A stretch of DNA of 64,000 nt. Source: Hahnella lacustris (lineage in GTDB: Bacteria; Pseudomonadota; Gammaproteobacteria; Burkholderiales; Burkholderiaceae_A). The position numbers and the translations under genes were made by a program. The DNA lies in the NCBI GenBank assembly GCA_965194655.1, contig OZ239148.1, forward strand, positions 248,001 to 312,000, given 5' to 3'. The notes under the pieces were generated by a model. It was not told where the DNA came from and made no database searches. It worked only from the letters and a program-made list of their open reading frames with translations. Shown here one piece after another: positions 15,811 through 24,600 of the stretch (within the stretch, counting starts at the first letter, position 1; the number at the start of each line of letters is the position of its first letter).

Positions 15811-17586
15811 ATGCAAATTGTCCTTCCCCAACACCAAAAGCAGGCGCTCTCCGAGCTCCGGCGCGCGTTCGACAGCCAGCGGCCCGAGTTCATTCGAGCC
15901 TTCTGGTTCAGCATGGTCACAGGCCTCATGGCGCTGGCTCCCACCATCTACATGTTCGAGGTCTACGGCCGAGTGGTCGACGCCCGCAGCATGGCTACTC
16001 TGGGCTGGCTGACGCTGCTGGTGGTGCTCGCCTACCTGGTGCTCGAGACCATGGAATGGGCTCGCGCGGAAATGCTTCGCGCCAGTGCCGCCCGGCTGGA
16101 TCGTCAGCTGGGCAATCGGGTGTTTGAGGCGGTCTTCGAAATCAACAAGGCTCGAGGCACCGCCACCCAGACCCAGCCGCTGCAAGACCTCAAGACCCTG
16201 CGAGAGTTTCTTTACTCACCAGCGGTCACGGCCGCGCTGGAGCTTCCCGTGTCGGTCATTTTTCTGGTGCTCATCTATCTCATCTCACCGCTCTTGGGCC
16301 TCGTCTCGTTGGCGGGGGCCATTACGCAGGTCACGCTGGGCTATTTCAACGATCGTCGCACACAGCCACCACTGCTCGCAGCAAACAAAGGGGCGGTCGC
16401 CGCTCAACAATATGCCGACGGCTCGCTTCGCAACGCGCAGGTCATCGAGGCCATGGGCATGCTCCAGAGCGTGCACCGGCGTTGGTTTGCCAAGCAACGT
16501 GAGTTTCTGAAACTCCAGGCCGTGGCCAGCGAGCGTGCAGGCGGATTCCAGTCGGTGACCAAGACCCTTCAGCTCCTGCTGAGCTCGGGCCTGCTGGGCT
16601 TCTCGGCCTGGCTGCTGCTCGAGAACGCCCTTCCCGGAGGTCCGGCCATGATGATTGTGGCGTCCACGCTGGGAGGCAGGCTCATTGCGCCCATGGCCCA
16701 GCTGGTCTCGAACTGGCGTCAGGTGGTGAACTTCAAAGATTCCTACGAGCGGATGGACAACCTGCTCACTGCGGTTCCTCCGAAGCAGGCAGGCATGCCT
16801 CTGCCCGCACCCGTGGGGCAGCTGCTCGTGGAGGGCCTGGTGGCGGGGCCTCCAGGCACGAATCAGCCCATCCTGCGCGGCCTTCAGTTTGGCCTCAACC
16901 CTGGCGAAGTGCTTGCGGTGGTTGGCCCCTCGGCCAGCGGCAAGAGCACCCTGGCCCGACTGCTGGTGGGCGCATGGCCAGCCATGAGTGGCAAGGTCCG
17001 CCTAGATGGGGCAGACGTGTTTGCCTGGAACAAAGAGGAGCTGGGCCCTCACATGGGCTACCTGCCTCAGGAGGTGGAGCTCTTTGAGGGCACCCTGGCA
17101 GAGAACATCGCCCGCTTTGGCGAAGTCGATGCACAGAAGCTGCAGCTTGCGCTCGAACGGGTGGGGCTGACAGACCTGGTGCAGGCGCTGCCGCAGGGCG
17201 TGCAGACCTTCATTGGGCGTGACGGAGCGGTGCTCTCCGGTGGCCAACGGCAACGGGTGGGACTTGCGCGAGCCATCTATGGCAGCCCGCGTCTGGTGGT
17301 GCTCGACGAGCCCAACAGCAGCCTGGATGAAGCCGGCGAGAAGGCCCTGGCGGGCATGATTCAGGCGGGTCGAGCCGAGGGCACCACCTTTGTGGTCATC
17401 ACTCACCGCACCGCCATTCTCCAGGTGGTCGACAAGATGTTGGTCCTAAAGGACGGCACGCAACAGGCCTTCGGCCCGCGCGATGAGGTGCTGGCAGCAC
17501 TCCAGAAAAACGCACAGGCGGCACAGGCACAGGCCGCACAGGTACAGGCAGCTCAGCAGGCTCGCCTGCAAGGAGGTGCGGCATGA
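15811..17586 (+). CDS. Type I secretion ABC transporter, PrtD family (first copy)
   Basis: 591 residues. The N-terminal membrane domain (about 25-300) has hydrophobic spans around FSMVTGLMALAPTIYMFEV and LELPVSVIFLVLIYLISPLL. The ATPase domain carries Walker A GPSASGKST near 373, the signature LSGGQRQR near 476, Walker B VVLDEP near 497 and the switch histidine in ITHRT. The PrtD-type length and a charged cytosolic N-terminus without a C39 peptidase domain fit exporters of unprocessed RTX proteins. The C-terminus is an Ala/Gln-rich tail of about 25 residues. It is coupled to the TnpB-like gene (1-base gap) and overlaps the second ABC gene by ATGA (17583-17586). It would energise export of the DUF4214/RTX proteins across both membranes with the adaptor and TolC-like protein. 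Confidence 0.93.
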   Translation: MQIVLPQHQKQALSELRRAFDSQRPEFIRAFWFSMVTGLMALAPTIYMFEVYGRVVDARSMATLGWLTLLVVLAYLVLETMEWARAEMLRASAARLDRQLGNRVFEAVFEINKARGTATQTQPLQDLKTLREFLYSPAVTAALELPVSVIFLVLIYLISPLLGLVSLAGAITQVTLGYFNDRRTQPPLLAANKGAVAAQQYADGSLRNAQVIEAMGMLQSVHRRWFAKQREFLKLQAVASERAGGFQSVTKTLQLLLSSGLLGFSAWLLLENALPGGPAMMIVASTLGGRLIAPMAQLVSNWRQVVNFKDSYERMDNLLTAVPPKQAGMPLPAPVGQLLVEGLVAGPPGTNQPILRGLQFGLNPGEVLAVVGPSASGKSTLARLLVGAWPAMSGKVRLDGADVFAWNKEELGPHMGYLPQEVELFEGTLAENIARFGEVDAQKLQLALERVGLTDLVQALPQGVQTFIGRDGAVLSGGQRQRVGLARAIYGSPRLVVLDEPNSSLDEAGEKALAGMIQAGRAEGTTFVVITHRTAILQVVDKMLVLKDGTQQAFGPRDEVLAALQKNAQAAQAQAAQVQAAQQARLQGGAA

Positions 17587-19250
17587 ACCCCTTAGCCGCC
17601 GTGCTCAAGCAGTTCCGCAAAGAGTTCCTCATGGTGGGGGTGTTTAGTGGTGTGGCCAATCTGCTCATGCTGGCACCTACTCTTTACATGCTGCAGGTCT
17701 TTGATCGGGTCATGCTCTCGGGCAGTGAACTCACGCTGCTCGTGGTCTCCCTCGTCACCATCTTCTTCTTTGCCATGATGGCCTTTGCGGAGTGGTCGCG
17801 CAGTCGCGTGCTCGTGCGAGCAGGCGTTCGACTCGACGATCAGCTCTCGACCTTGGTCTTCAATGCGGTCTTTCAGAGCCACCTGGCTCAGACCAAGCAG
17901 AACGTCTCGCGGGCCTTCTCAGACCTGACCGAGCTGCGTCAATTCCTCACAGGTAATGGCACCATCGCCTTCTTCGATGCCCCTTGGACTCCCATCTATA
18001 TCGCTGTGCTTTTTCTGCTGCATCCCTTCCTGGGATGGATGGCGATTGGCTTTGTGGGCGTGCAGCTGCTCATGGCGGTGTTGGGACATGCCAAGAGCCT
18101 AGAGCCCACCCACAGGGCTGCAGACGCACAGGCCGAGGAGACCCGCTTCGTGCAGACCAAGCTGCGTGGTGCAGAGCTCGCCGAGGCGTTGGGCATGACG
18201 GCTGCACTGCGCGCCAAATGGCAGGCCAAGCGCCTAGACGCACGCCTGGCCCAAGCCCACTCGCAGGGCGCCACCCATCGAATGGCCAGCATCAGCAAGT
18301 TCGTGCGCTACACCCAGCAGAGCCTCTCGCTGGCGGCGGGCGCTTATCTGGTGATTGAAGGAGAGATCACGCCCGGCGCCATGATTGCGGCCAACGTGCT
18401 GGCCACCCGTGCCTTGGCCCCCATCGACCTACTGGTCTCCAGCTGGAAGGGCTTTCTGAGCGCACGGGACGCCTATGGCCGACTGGCCACGCTGCTGCAG
18501 GCCTTCCCCCTTCGCGATCAGGCGCTCTCCAAGATGCCGCCCCAAGGTGCGCTGGCCTTGCAAAGCCTCTCTCTGGTGTTGGCGGGGCGCGAGCAGCCCA
18601 TCCTCTCGGACATCACCACTCAATTCCATCCGGGCACCGTCACGGTCATCCTGGGCCCGTCAGGCTCGGGCAAATCCAGCCTCGCCCGACTCCTGGTGGG
18701 CATCTGGCCCCACACCGGTGGAGCCCTGTTGCTCGATGAGCGTCCGCTCTCCACCTGGAACCGCGAAGAACTCGGCCCCCACATCGGATACCTGCCACAG
18801 GAGGTGGAGCTCTTTGAGGGCAGCATTGCCGAGAACATTGCCCGCATGGGCGAGGTAGACGCCCAGCAGGTGGTGGTGGCTGCACGCATGGCGGGCCTGC
18901 ACGAGCTGATTCTGCGCATGCCCAAGGGCTATGACACGCCCATTGGAGAGGCTGGTCGGCTGCTCTCAGGCGGCCAACGTCAGCGCATTGCCCTGGCCCG
19001 AGCCCTTTATGGTGACCCACGCATCCTGGTGCTGGACGAGCCCAACGCCAACCTGGACGATCAGGGTGAGCGTGCGCTCATGCAGGCCCTCTTGCAGGCC
19101 AAGGCTCAGGGCAAGACGGTGGTGCTCATCTCCCATCGCACCGCTGCTGTGCAGCTCGCAGACAACCTCTTGGTCCTGAAGGATGGCCGCATTCAGGCGC
19201 AAGGCCCCCGCAACACCCTTATTCCAGCCTCCTCGGAGCAATCAGCATGA
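17583..19250 (+). CDS. Type I secretion ABC transporter, PrtD family (second copy)
   Basis: 555 residues, similar to but clearly distinct from the preceding ABC protein. Membrane domain from VGVFSGVANLLMLAPTLYML; ATPase domain with Walker A GPSGSGKSS near 358, signature LSGGQRQR near 460, Walker B LVLDEP near 481 and the switch histidine in ISHRT. Both ATP sites look intact by motif. Tandem non-identical ABC genes with ATGA overlaps on both sides suggest a heterodimeric exporter, or two homodimers for different substrates sharing one adaptor and one outer-membrane channel. Which applies cannot be told from sequence. Confidence 0.93.
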   Translation: MNPLAAVLKQFRKEFLMVGVFSGVANLLMLAPTLYMLQVFDRVMLSGSELTLLVVSLVTIFFFAMMAFAEWSRSRVLVRAGVRLDDQLSTLVFNAVFQSHLAQTKQNVSRAFSDLTELRQFLTGNGTIAFFDAPWTPIYIAVLFLLHPFLGWMAIGFVGVQLLMAVLGHAKSLEPTHRAADAQAEETRFVQTKLRGAELAEALGMTAALRAKWQAKRLDARLAQAHSQGATHRMASISKFVRYTQQSLSLAAGAYLVIEGEITPGAMIAANVLATRALAPIDLLVSSWKGFLSARDAYGRLATLLQAFPLRDQALSKMPPQGALALQSLSLVLAGREQPILSDITTQFHPGTVTVILGPSGSGKSSLARLLVGIWPHTGGALLLDERPLSTWNREELGPHIGYLPQEVELFEGSIAENIARMGEVDAQQVVVAARMAGLHELILRMPKGYDTPIGEAGRLLSGGQRQRIALARALYGDPRILVLDEPNANLDDQGERALMQALLQAKAQGKTVVLISHRTAAVQLADNLLVLKDGRIQAQGPRNTLIPASSEQSA

Positions 19251-20323
19251 GCACCCTAGATCATCTCGAAGACGAACTCACCAACACCCGTCGTCCTGCC
19301 CGCGTGGGGCTGGGCATTCTGGCCGTGGGCCTGGGCGGATTTCTGCTCTGGGCTGCATTGGCGCCGCTCGATGAGGGTGTGCCCACACAAGGCATGGTCT
19401 CCATTGACACCAAGCGACGCGCGGTGCAACACCTTCAGGGGGGCCTCATCAGCCAGGTGCTGGTGGGCGAGGGGCAGATGGTCAAAGAGGGTGAGCTGCT
19501 GCTTCGCCTCGATGACAGCACGGCCAAGGCCGTTCAATCTGCAGCCGCCCAGAGCGTGGCGGCGATTCGTGAAAACCAGGTGGCCCAGCAGGCGGTACTC
19601 GAGGGTCTGAAGGCGGCCGAGCGCAGCCGACAGTCGCAGCTTGCGCTCATCACGCGCGAGCTCGAGGGCGTGCGGGGCCTGGTGAAGGACGGCTTCGCGC
19701 CTGTGGTGCAGCAGCTGCAGCTCGAGCGCCAGCAGGCTGAACTCCAGACCGCCATTCGAGACACCCAGACCAATCAGCAGCGCACGCAGCAGGCCTTGGC
19801 CGAGCTCTCACATCAGATGGTGGCCGCGCAACAAAAGCTCAAGGCCGCAGAGCAAGACCTGCAGCGCCTGGAGATTCGATCGCCTGCGGGCGGGCAGGTG
19901 GTGGGCCTCAACATCCAGAGCGTGGGGGCGGTGGTGCAGCCCGCGCAGAAGATCATGGACATCGTGCCGCAGAACGAGACCCTGGTCATTGAGACCCGGG
20001 TGTCTCCTCAGTTTATTGACCGCGTCGCCTTGCAAGACCCTGTCGACCTTCGCTTCTCGGCCTTTGCAAACTCGCCCCAGCTGGTGGTTCCGGGCCGACT
20101 CATTTCCATCTCGCAGGATGTGCTGGTCGATCAGCAGACGGGTCAGCCCTACTACCTGGCACGCGCGGAGGTGACGCCTGAGGGCCTCAAGGCGCTGGGC
20201 AGCCGCAGCCTTCAGGCCGGCATGCCAGTGGAGGTGATCATCAAGACGGGCAGCCGCACCCTGCTCACTTACTTGCTGCATCCGCTCACCAAGCGGGTGG
20301 CTGCATCGCTCAAGGAGGAGTGA
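19247..20323 (+). CDS. Type I secretion membrane-fusion (adaptor) protein, HlyD/PrtE type
   Basis: 358 residues. A single N-terminal membrane span (GLGILAVGLGGFLLWAALAP, about 21-40) anchors it in the inner membrane. The biotinyl-lipoyl half motif VQHLQGGLISQVLVGEGQMV follows, then a long alpha-helical hairpin (about 95-205) rich in Gln, Ala and Glu, then the second lipoyl half (LEIRSPAGGQVVGL) and the beta-barrel domain. The AP-LDEGVP segment after the membrane span is typical of the PrtE/HlyD branch. It starts within the ATGA overlap with the second ABC gene. It bridges the ABC pair and the TolC-like channel. Confidence 0.93.
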   Translation: MSTLDHLEDELTNTRRPARVGLGILAVGLGGFLLWAALAPLDEGVPTQGMVSIDTKRRAVQHLQGGLISQVLVGEGQMVKEGELLLRLDDSTAKAVQSAAAQSVAAIRENQVAQQAVLEGLKAAERSRQSQLALITRELEGVRGLVKDGFAPVVQQLQLERQQAELQTAIRDTQTNQQRTQQALAELSHQMVAAQQKLKAAEQDLQRLEIRSPAGGQVVGLNIQSVGAVVQPAQKIMDIVPQNETLVIETRVSPQFIDRVALQDPVDLRFSAFANSPQLVVPGRLISISQDVLVDQQTGQPYYLARAEVTPEGLKALGSRSLQAGMPVEVIIKTGSRTLLTYLLHPLTKRVAASLKEE

Positions 20324-20326
20324 GTC

Positions 20327-21673
20327 ATGCATCAGTGCGTCATTCGAGTGACAGCCCGCCGGTTTGCCTTGCTCTGCTGTACCTCGCTCTGCCTAGGCAC
20401 CGCCCATGCAGCGCCACCCTTAAGCTTTGCCGAGCTGCCCGCTGTGTTCGACTTGCCGCTGGCCTACCGCCTGGCCTTGGCCCATGACCGAGGCTATGCC
20501 GTTGCCCAGGCCCAGGCGGCCGCGGCGCAGGAGGCCCTGCCTCAAGCCCTCGCGCGTCAGCGCCCCAGCATTGGCTACAGCAGCTCCCGCACCCGCATCT
20601 CGCAGCAGCGACGAGACGAAAACCTCAGCTATGCGCCGCAGACCTATCTCTCGCAGAGCGACACCCTGCAGCTCAAACAGCCCATCTACAATCGCAGGCT
20701 CGATGCGACCGAGGATCAGGCTCGCGCAAGTCTTGCTGGCGTCGATGCTTCATTACAGGCAGAGCGTCAGGCTTTGGGGGTAAAGGTGGCGCAGGCCTAC
20801 TACAACCTGCTCTTGGCGCAGTCACGCGAAGACCTGATTCGAGTGCAGCTTCACTCCCTGGGCACTCGCCTCGATGGCGCGCAAAAGGCCTTCGCAGCCG
20901 GCACCGGGATTCGCACCGATGTCGATGAGCTTCGTGCCCAGCTCGACTTGCTCAACGCCCAGGCCCTTGGTGCCCGTCAGGCCATTGCCAATGCACGCAC
21001 CGACCTGGAGGTGCTGGTGGGCGTGCCGTTCGTGCGTGTGGCTCCGGTGCAGCCCGCCCAGTTTGCGCCCCAGCGGGTTCAGCCCGGTGAGCTGCGAGAC
21101 TGGTCGGATCGGGCCATGGCAGAGAGTGCTGAAGTGCGTGCCCGTCAGGCGCAGCTTGAGAGTGCAGAGGCCGCACTTCGTGCCACCCAGGCCGATCACC
21201 TCCCCACCCTCGATCTCGTGGCACAGCTCTCCAGATCGTCAAGCGACAACAGCTTCTTTGTGAACTCGGTCACCCAGAATAAGGCCGTGGGCGTGCAGCT
21301 CAATGTGCCCATTTACCAGGGGGGCTATCTGAGCTCTCGCGATCGACAGGCTGCAGCCAATGTGGAGGAGGCGCGTGCGCAGCTCGAGCGGGTTCGAAAT
21401 GGCATTCGGGTGGATGTGCTCAAGGCACACTCCGCCGTGCGCGAGGGCCTCGAGCGCATTGCTGCGCTCGAGAAGGCGGTGGCGTCGGCCGCTCAAGTGG
21501 TCTTGGCCAGTCAGCAGAGTTTTAAGGCGGGGCTTCGCACCACCCTCGATATTGTCGCAGCCGAACAGCGAGAGGCACAGGCGCGGCTTGACCTCAGTGA
21601 GGCGCAGCTGAGCCTTCTGGCAGCATGGGCCAAGCTCAAGAGTCTGGTGGGTGAGGTGGAGACGGCGCTCTAG
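20327..21673 (+). CDS. TolC-family outer-membrane channel of the type I secretion system
   Basis: 448 residues with a signal peptide (RRFALLCCTSLCLGTAHA, cleavage near 29). Long helices with the internal duplication of TolC-type proteins follow: DLPLAYRLALAHDRGYAVAQ opens the first repeat, and KAVGVQLNVPIYQGG marks the second-half strand region. The end (AEQREAQARLDLSEAQLSLL) is the final coiled-coil helix. It is the last gene of the operon and starts three bases after the adaptor stop, with a GAGGAG preceding. The 3' end faces the minus-strand DUF4214 gene with only five bases between stops; no terminator is visible there, so the two transcripts may interfere or run through. Confidence 0.92.
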   Translation: MHQCVIRVTARRFALLCCTSLCLGTAHAAPPLSFAELPAVFDLPLAYRLALAHDRGYAVAQAQAAAAQEALPQALARQRPSIGYSSSRTRISQQRRDENLSYAPQTYLSQSDTLQLKQPIYNRRLDATEDQARASLAGVDASLQAERQALGVKVAQAYYNLLLAQSREDLIRVQLHSLGTRLDGAQKAFAAGTGIRTDVDELRAQLDLLNAQALGARQAIANARTDLEVLVGVPFVRVAPVQPAQFAPQRVQPGELRDWSDRAMAESAEVRARQAQLESAEAALRATQADHLPTLDLVAQLSRSSSDNSFFVNSVTQNKAVGVQLNVPIYQGGYLSSRDRQAAANVEEARAQLERVRNGIRVDVLKAHSAVREGLERIAALEKAVASAAQVVLASQQSFKAGLRTTLDIVAAEQREAQARLDLSEAQLSLLAAWAKLKSLVGEVETAL

Positions 21674-21678
21674 TCTTC

Positions 21679-24600
21679 TTAAGGCCCCACGCCCGTGAAG
21701 GTGCCCGTGAAGGTGTCGTTGCCGGTGGAGTCGTAATAGCCCACCAGCAAGAGCCCTCTGAAATTTCCGCCCGCTGCGTCGCCGTTGTCGTCGTACACGA
21801 AGAGGCTGTCTAGGCCCGTGTTGCTGATGACGAAGGTGTTCGCGTTGTCGTTGAGGGTGCCTCGAATGAGAGCCCAGTCTTTGGAGCCGGCCGTGTTGGC
21901 TCCTGTGCCCATGGTGTCCCCGGCACGAGCCACCGCGCCGGTCTCCGTGAGGCCCAAGACCATGGTGGCCGTGGTCACAAATCCGGTGATGCGAGTCAGG
22001 CTCGAGACATCGAGGGTGGTGCCCACCGAAGGGGCCGCCACGCCAAATGCGAAGTCGGTGGCTAAGCCTGTATCCGCGGTGGGGTTCACCGTAATAGACC
22101 CCGCACTCACGGGCGCGCTGCCCTGGCTCTGGGCCGAGACCGCTGAGAAGCCCTCGCTAGAGGTGTAGGTGTCATTGCCCTCTTGATCTACATAGCCCAC
22201 CAACACCACGCCCCGATAGGTGGCTCCTGCCACGTCGCCGTTGTCGTCGTAGATGAAGAGGCTCGAGGTGCCGGTATCGCTCAGCGTGAACTGATTGGTG
22301 GTGGAGTTATAAATGCCTTTGAGCAGGGCGCCATCGGCGTCGGTGCTGGTGCTGCCGCCCGCACCCAGGGTTCCGCCGTTGCGCGCAAGCGTTCCGGTCT
22401 CGGTGAGGTTCGTCACGATGCGCATGCCATTGGCAAAGCCCACCACAATGTCCATGTTGGTGACATCAATGCTTGCGCCGTTGGCTGGCAAGGCTGTGCT
22501 GGCTGTGACGCCGCTCACCGTTCCAGTGTCGAGTGTGGGGCTAAGGATCAGGGTGTCTGCGCCTCCACCGGTAGAGATGCGGTCCGCACCCACACCTCCG
22601 ACAATGGTGTCTGCGCCGGTAAATCCAATAAGAGTGTCCTGTCCGCTGCCCCCGACCAAGGAATGGCTGCCTGCCTCCACGCTCATGCTCACCGGGTTGG
22701 ATCCGGTGGCGGTCACATCGCCCGTGGCCCCGCTCAGGGTGACCGAAATGCTTCGGCTGAGCGATGTCCCCGTGGCAATGGTGAGTCCATTGGCGCCACT
22801 GCCGGTGTGAGCAGACTCAATCGTCACCGCGCCCGTGGCCTGGGGATTCAGGGTCACGAGGTTGGCCTTGTTACCGCTGGCCTTGATCATGAGCAGCCCA
22901 CTGGTGTGGCTGGTACCCTCGGTGAGGCCTGTGGCGCTGGCTCCAGTGAGGACCGAGCTACCCAGCCCTGTCACCGTGTAGTTCGCGTTTCCGGAGAGCA
23001 CCACGCTGCCCGTCATGGCCGCCACGTTGACCGTGGTGGGGTTGCTGGCCGAGACCGTGCCGCTGGCGCCGGTGGTGATGGTGGCGCTTCCCGTACTCTG
23101 GTTGGTGACCAGGCCCGTGATGGGTGTCGACACAACAAAATTGGAGCTGCCTGCGAGGGTGAGCGCATCAGTGGGCTCCGCCACGGTGACGGTGAGGGTC
23201 TGGCCCGTGCCGGTGATGGTGGTGTTGTCGGTTGCATTGTTGCTGGCCACCTGCACCGTGAGCGCTTGGTCAGGCACCAAGCTGATGCTGCTGCCGCTGA
23301 TCACCTCAATGGTCTCGACCTGAGTGACCGAACGCTCGGGCAGGCTGATGCTGCCTGCAGTGGTGATTTTCAGGAGGTCATTGCCCGCACCGCCCACAAT
23401 CGAGGTGTTGGATAGGTTCACGATGCTGCTGGAAAAGACATCGCCACCAGAGCCGCCGGCCACATACTGGCCTGGCCCGCCCAGGGTGATGGTCTGTGCG
23501 CCTGAGCTGCTGGTGGAGAAGGACTGTCCGCTACCGCTGCCCAGTGCAATCGTGGCGGCTGCGGTGCTGCTGTCATTGCGGATCTGAATCCCAGCGTCGC
23601 CGGGCATGGTGAGGGTGTTCACAGTGCCTGAGGTCAGCGAGATGGTTTTCACGCCGGTCACCAAGGCCCCGTTGCTGCTTGCTCCAGCGAGAGTGCTGAG
23701 CACGGCGGTGGTGGGTGCGGTACTGATGGTGAGGGTGTCGGAGCCACCCCCACCAGAAATGGTGGAGTTCGCCAGAAATGCAGCCGAGGCACTGAAGCTG
23801 TCGTCTTTGGTCGTGCCGATGAGGTTCTCACCCGCCTTTGTGGCCGTGATCACCCCGCCGGTGCCTGCGGACCCATAGGCTTGAAAGTCGGTGCTGCTTA
23901 GGCTCGTGGTCCCATTGAGTTTGACGACGGTGTCCGCGCTGCCAGCCACTCCTGTGGGGGAGGCCACCACATAAAGGGTGCTGGTGCCCGAGACAAAGTA
24001 GCCCAAGCGGCCTGATGCGGCCTGTGCAGCGGCCGTCTGCGCCGCGGCCAGCGTGCTGTAGTTCCCCAGGAAGCTGCTCATGGACTGCTCAAGCTGGAGC
24101 TTGTCCACACCGGAAACGAAGTCGAGCACTTGGTCGGTGATGCTACTGGTGGAGTCGAGAATCGCCCATCGAAAGACGTCCACCCCCTCTCCACCCACCA
24201 GGGTGTCTGCACCCAGGCCACCCACGAGGGTGTCGTTGCCACTGCCACCGACCAGACTGTCGGCCAGGCCCCGGCCGGCGATGAGCTCACTGCCGGACCC
24301 GCCCACCAGGGTGAGCGCGGCGTTGGCCGAGAGGCTCAGATTAAAGGTGAGTGCACCAGACACTGCCGAGGCATCGACGGTGGTCAGGCTGCTGCCGCCT
24401 CCGGTGAGGGTGATGGGTGCGGCACTGGTGCTGGTGACCGTGAGGCTCTTGAGGGCATCGCTCGCCACACCGAGGCTGCGCGCATTCAGATCGGTCACGG
24501 ACTGAAGATTGTTGAGCGTGGCTGTCTCGATGAGGGATGCACTCACCGAGGTGTTGGTGAGGCTTCCGGTGGAACCAGCGCCGTCTCTTGCACCGACGTT

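Noticed and set aside
22183..23415. 410-residue plus-strand frame opposite the 1504-residue DUF4214 gene
   Set aside because: Gly/Ala/His/Arg-rich text without domains, explained by the complement of the repetitive gene on the minus strand.
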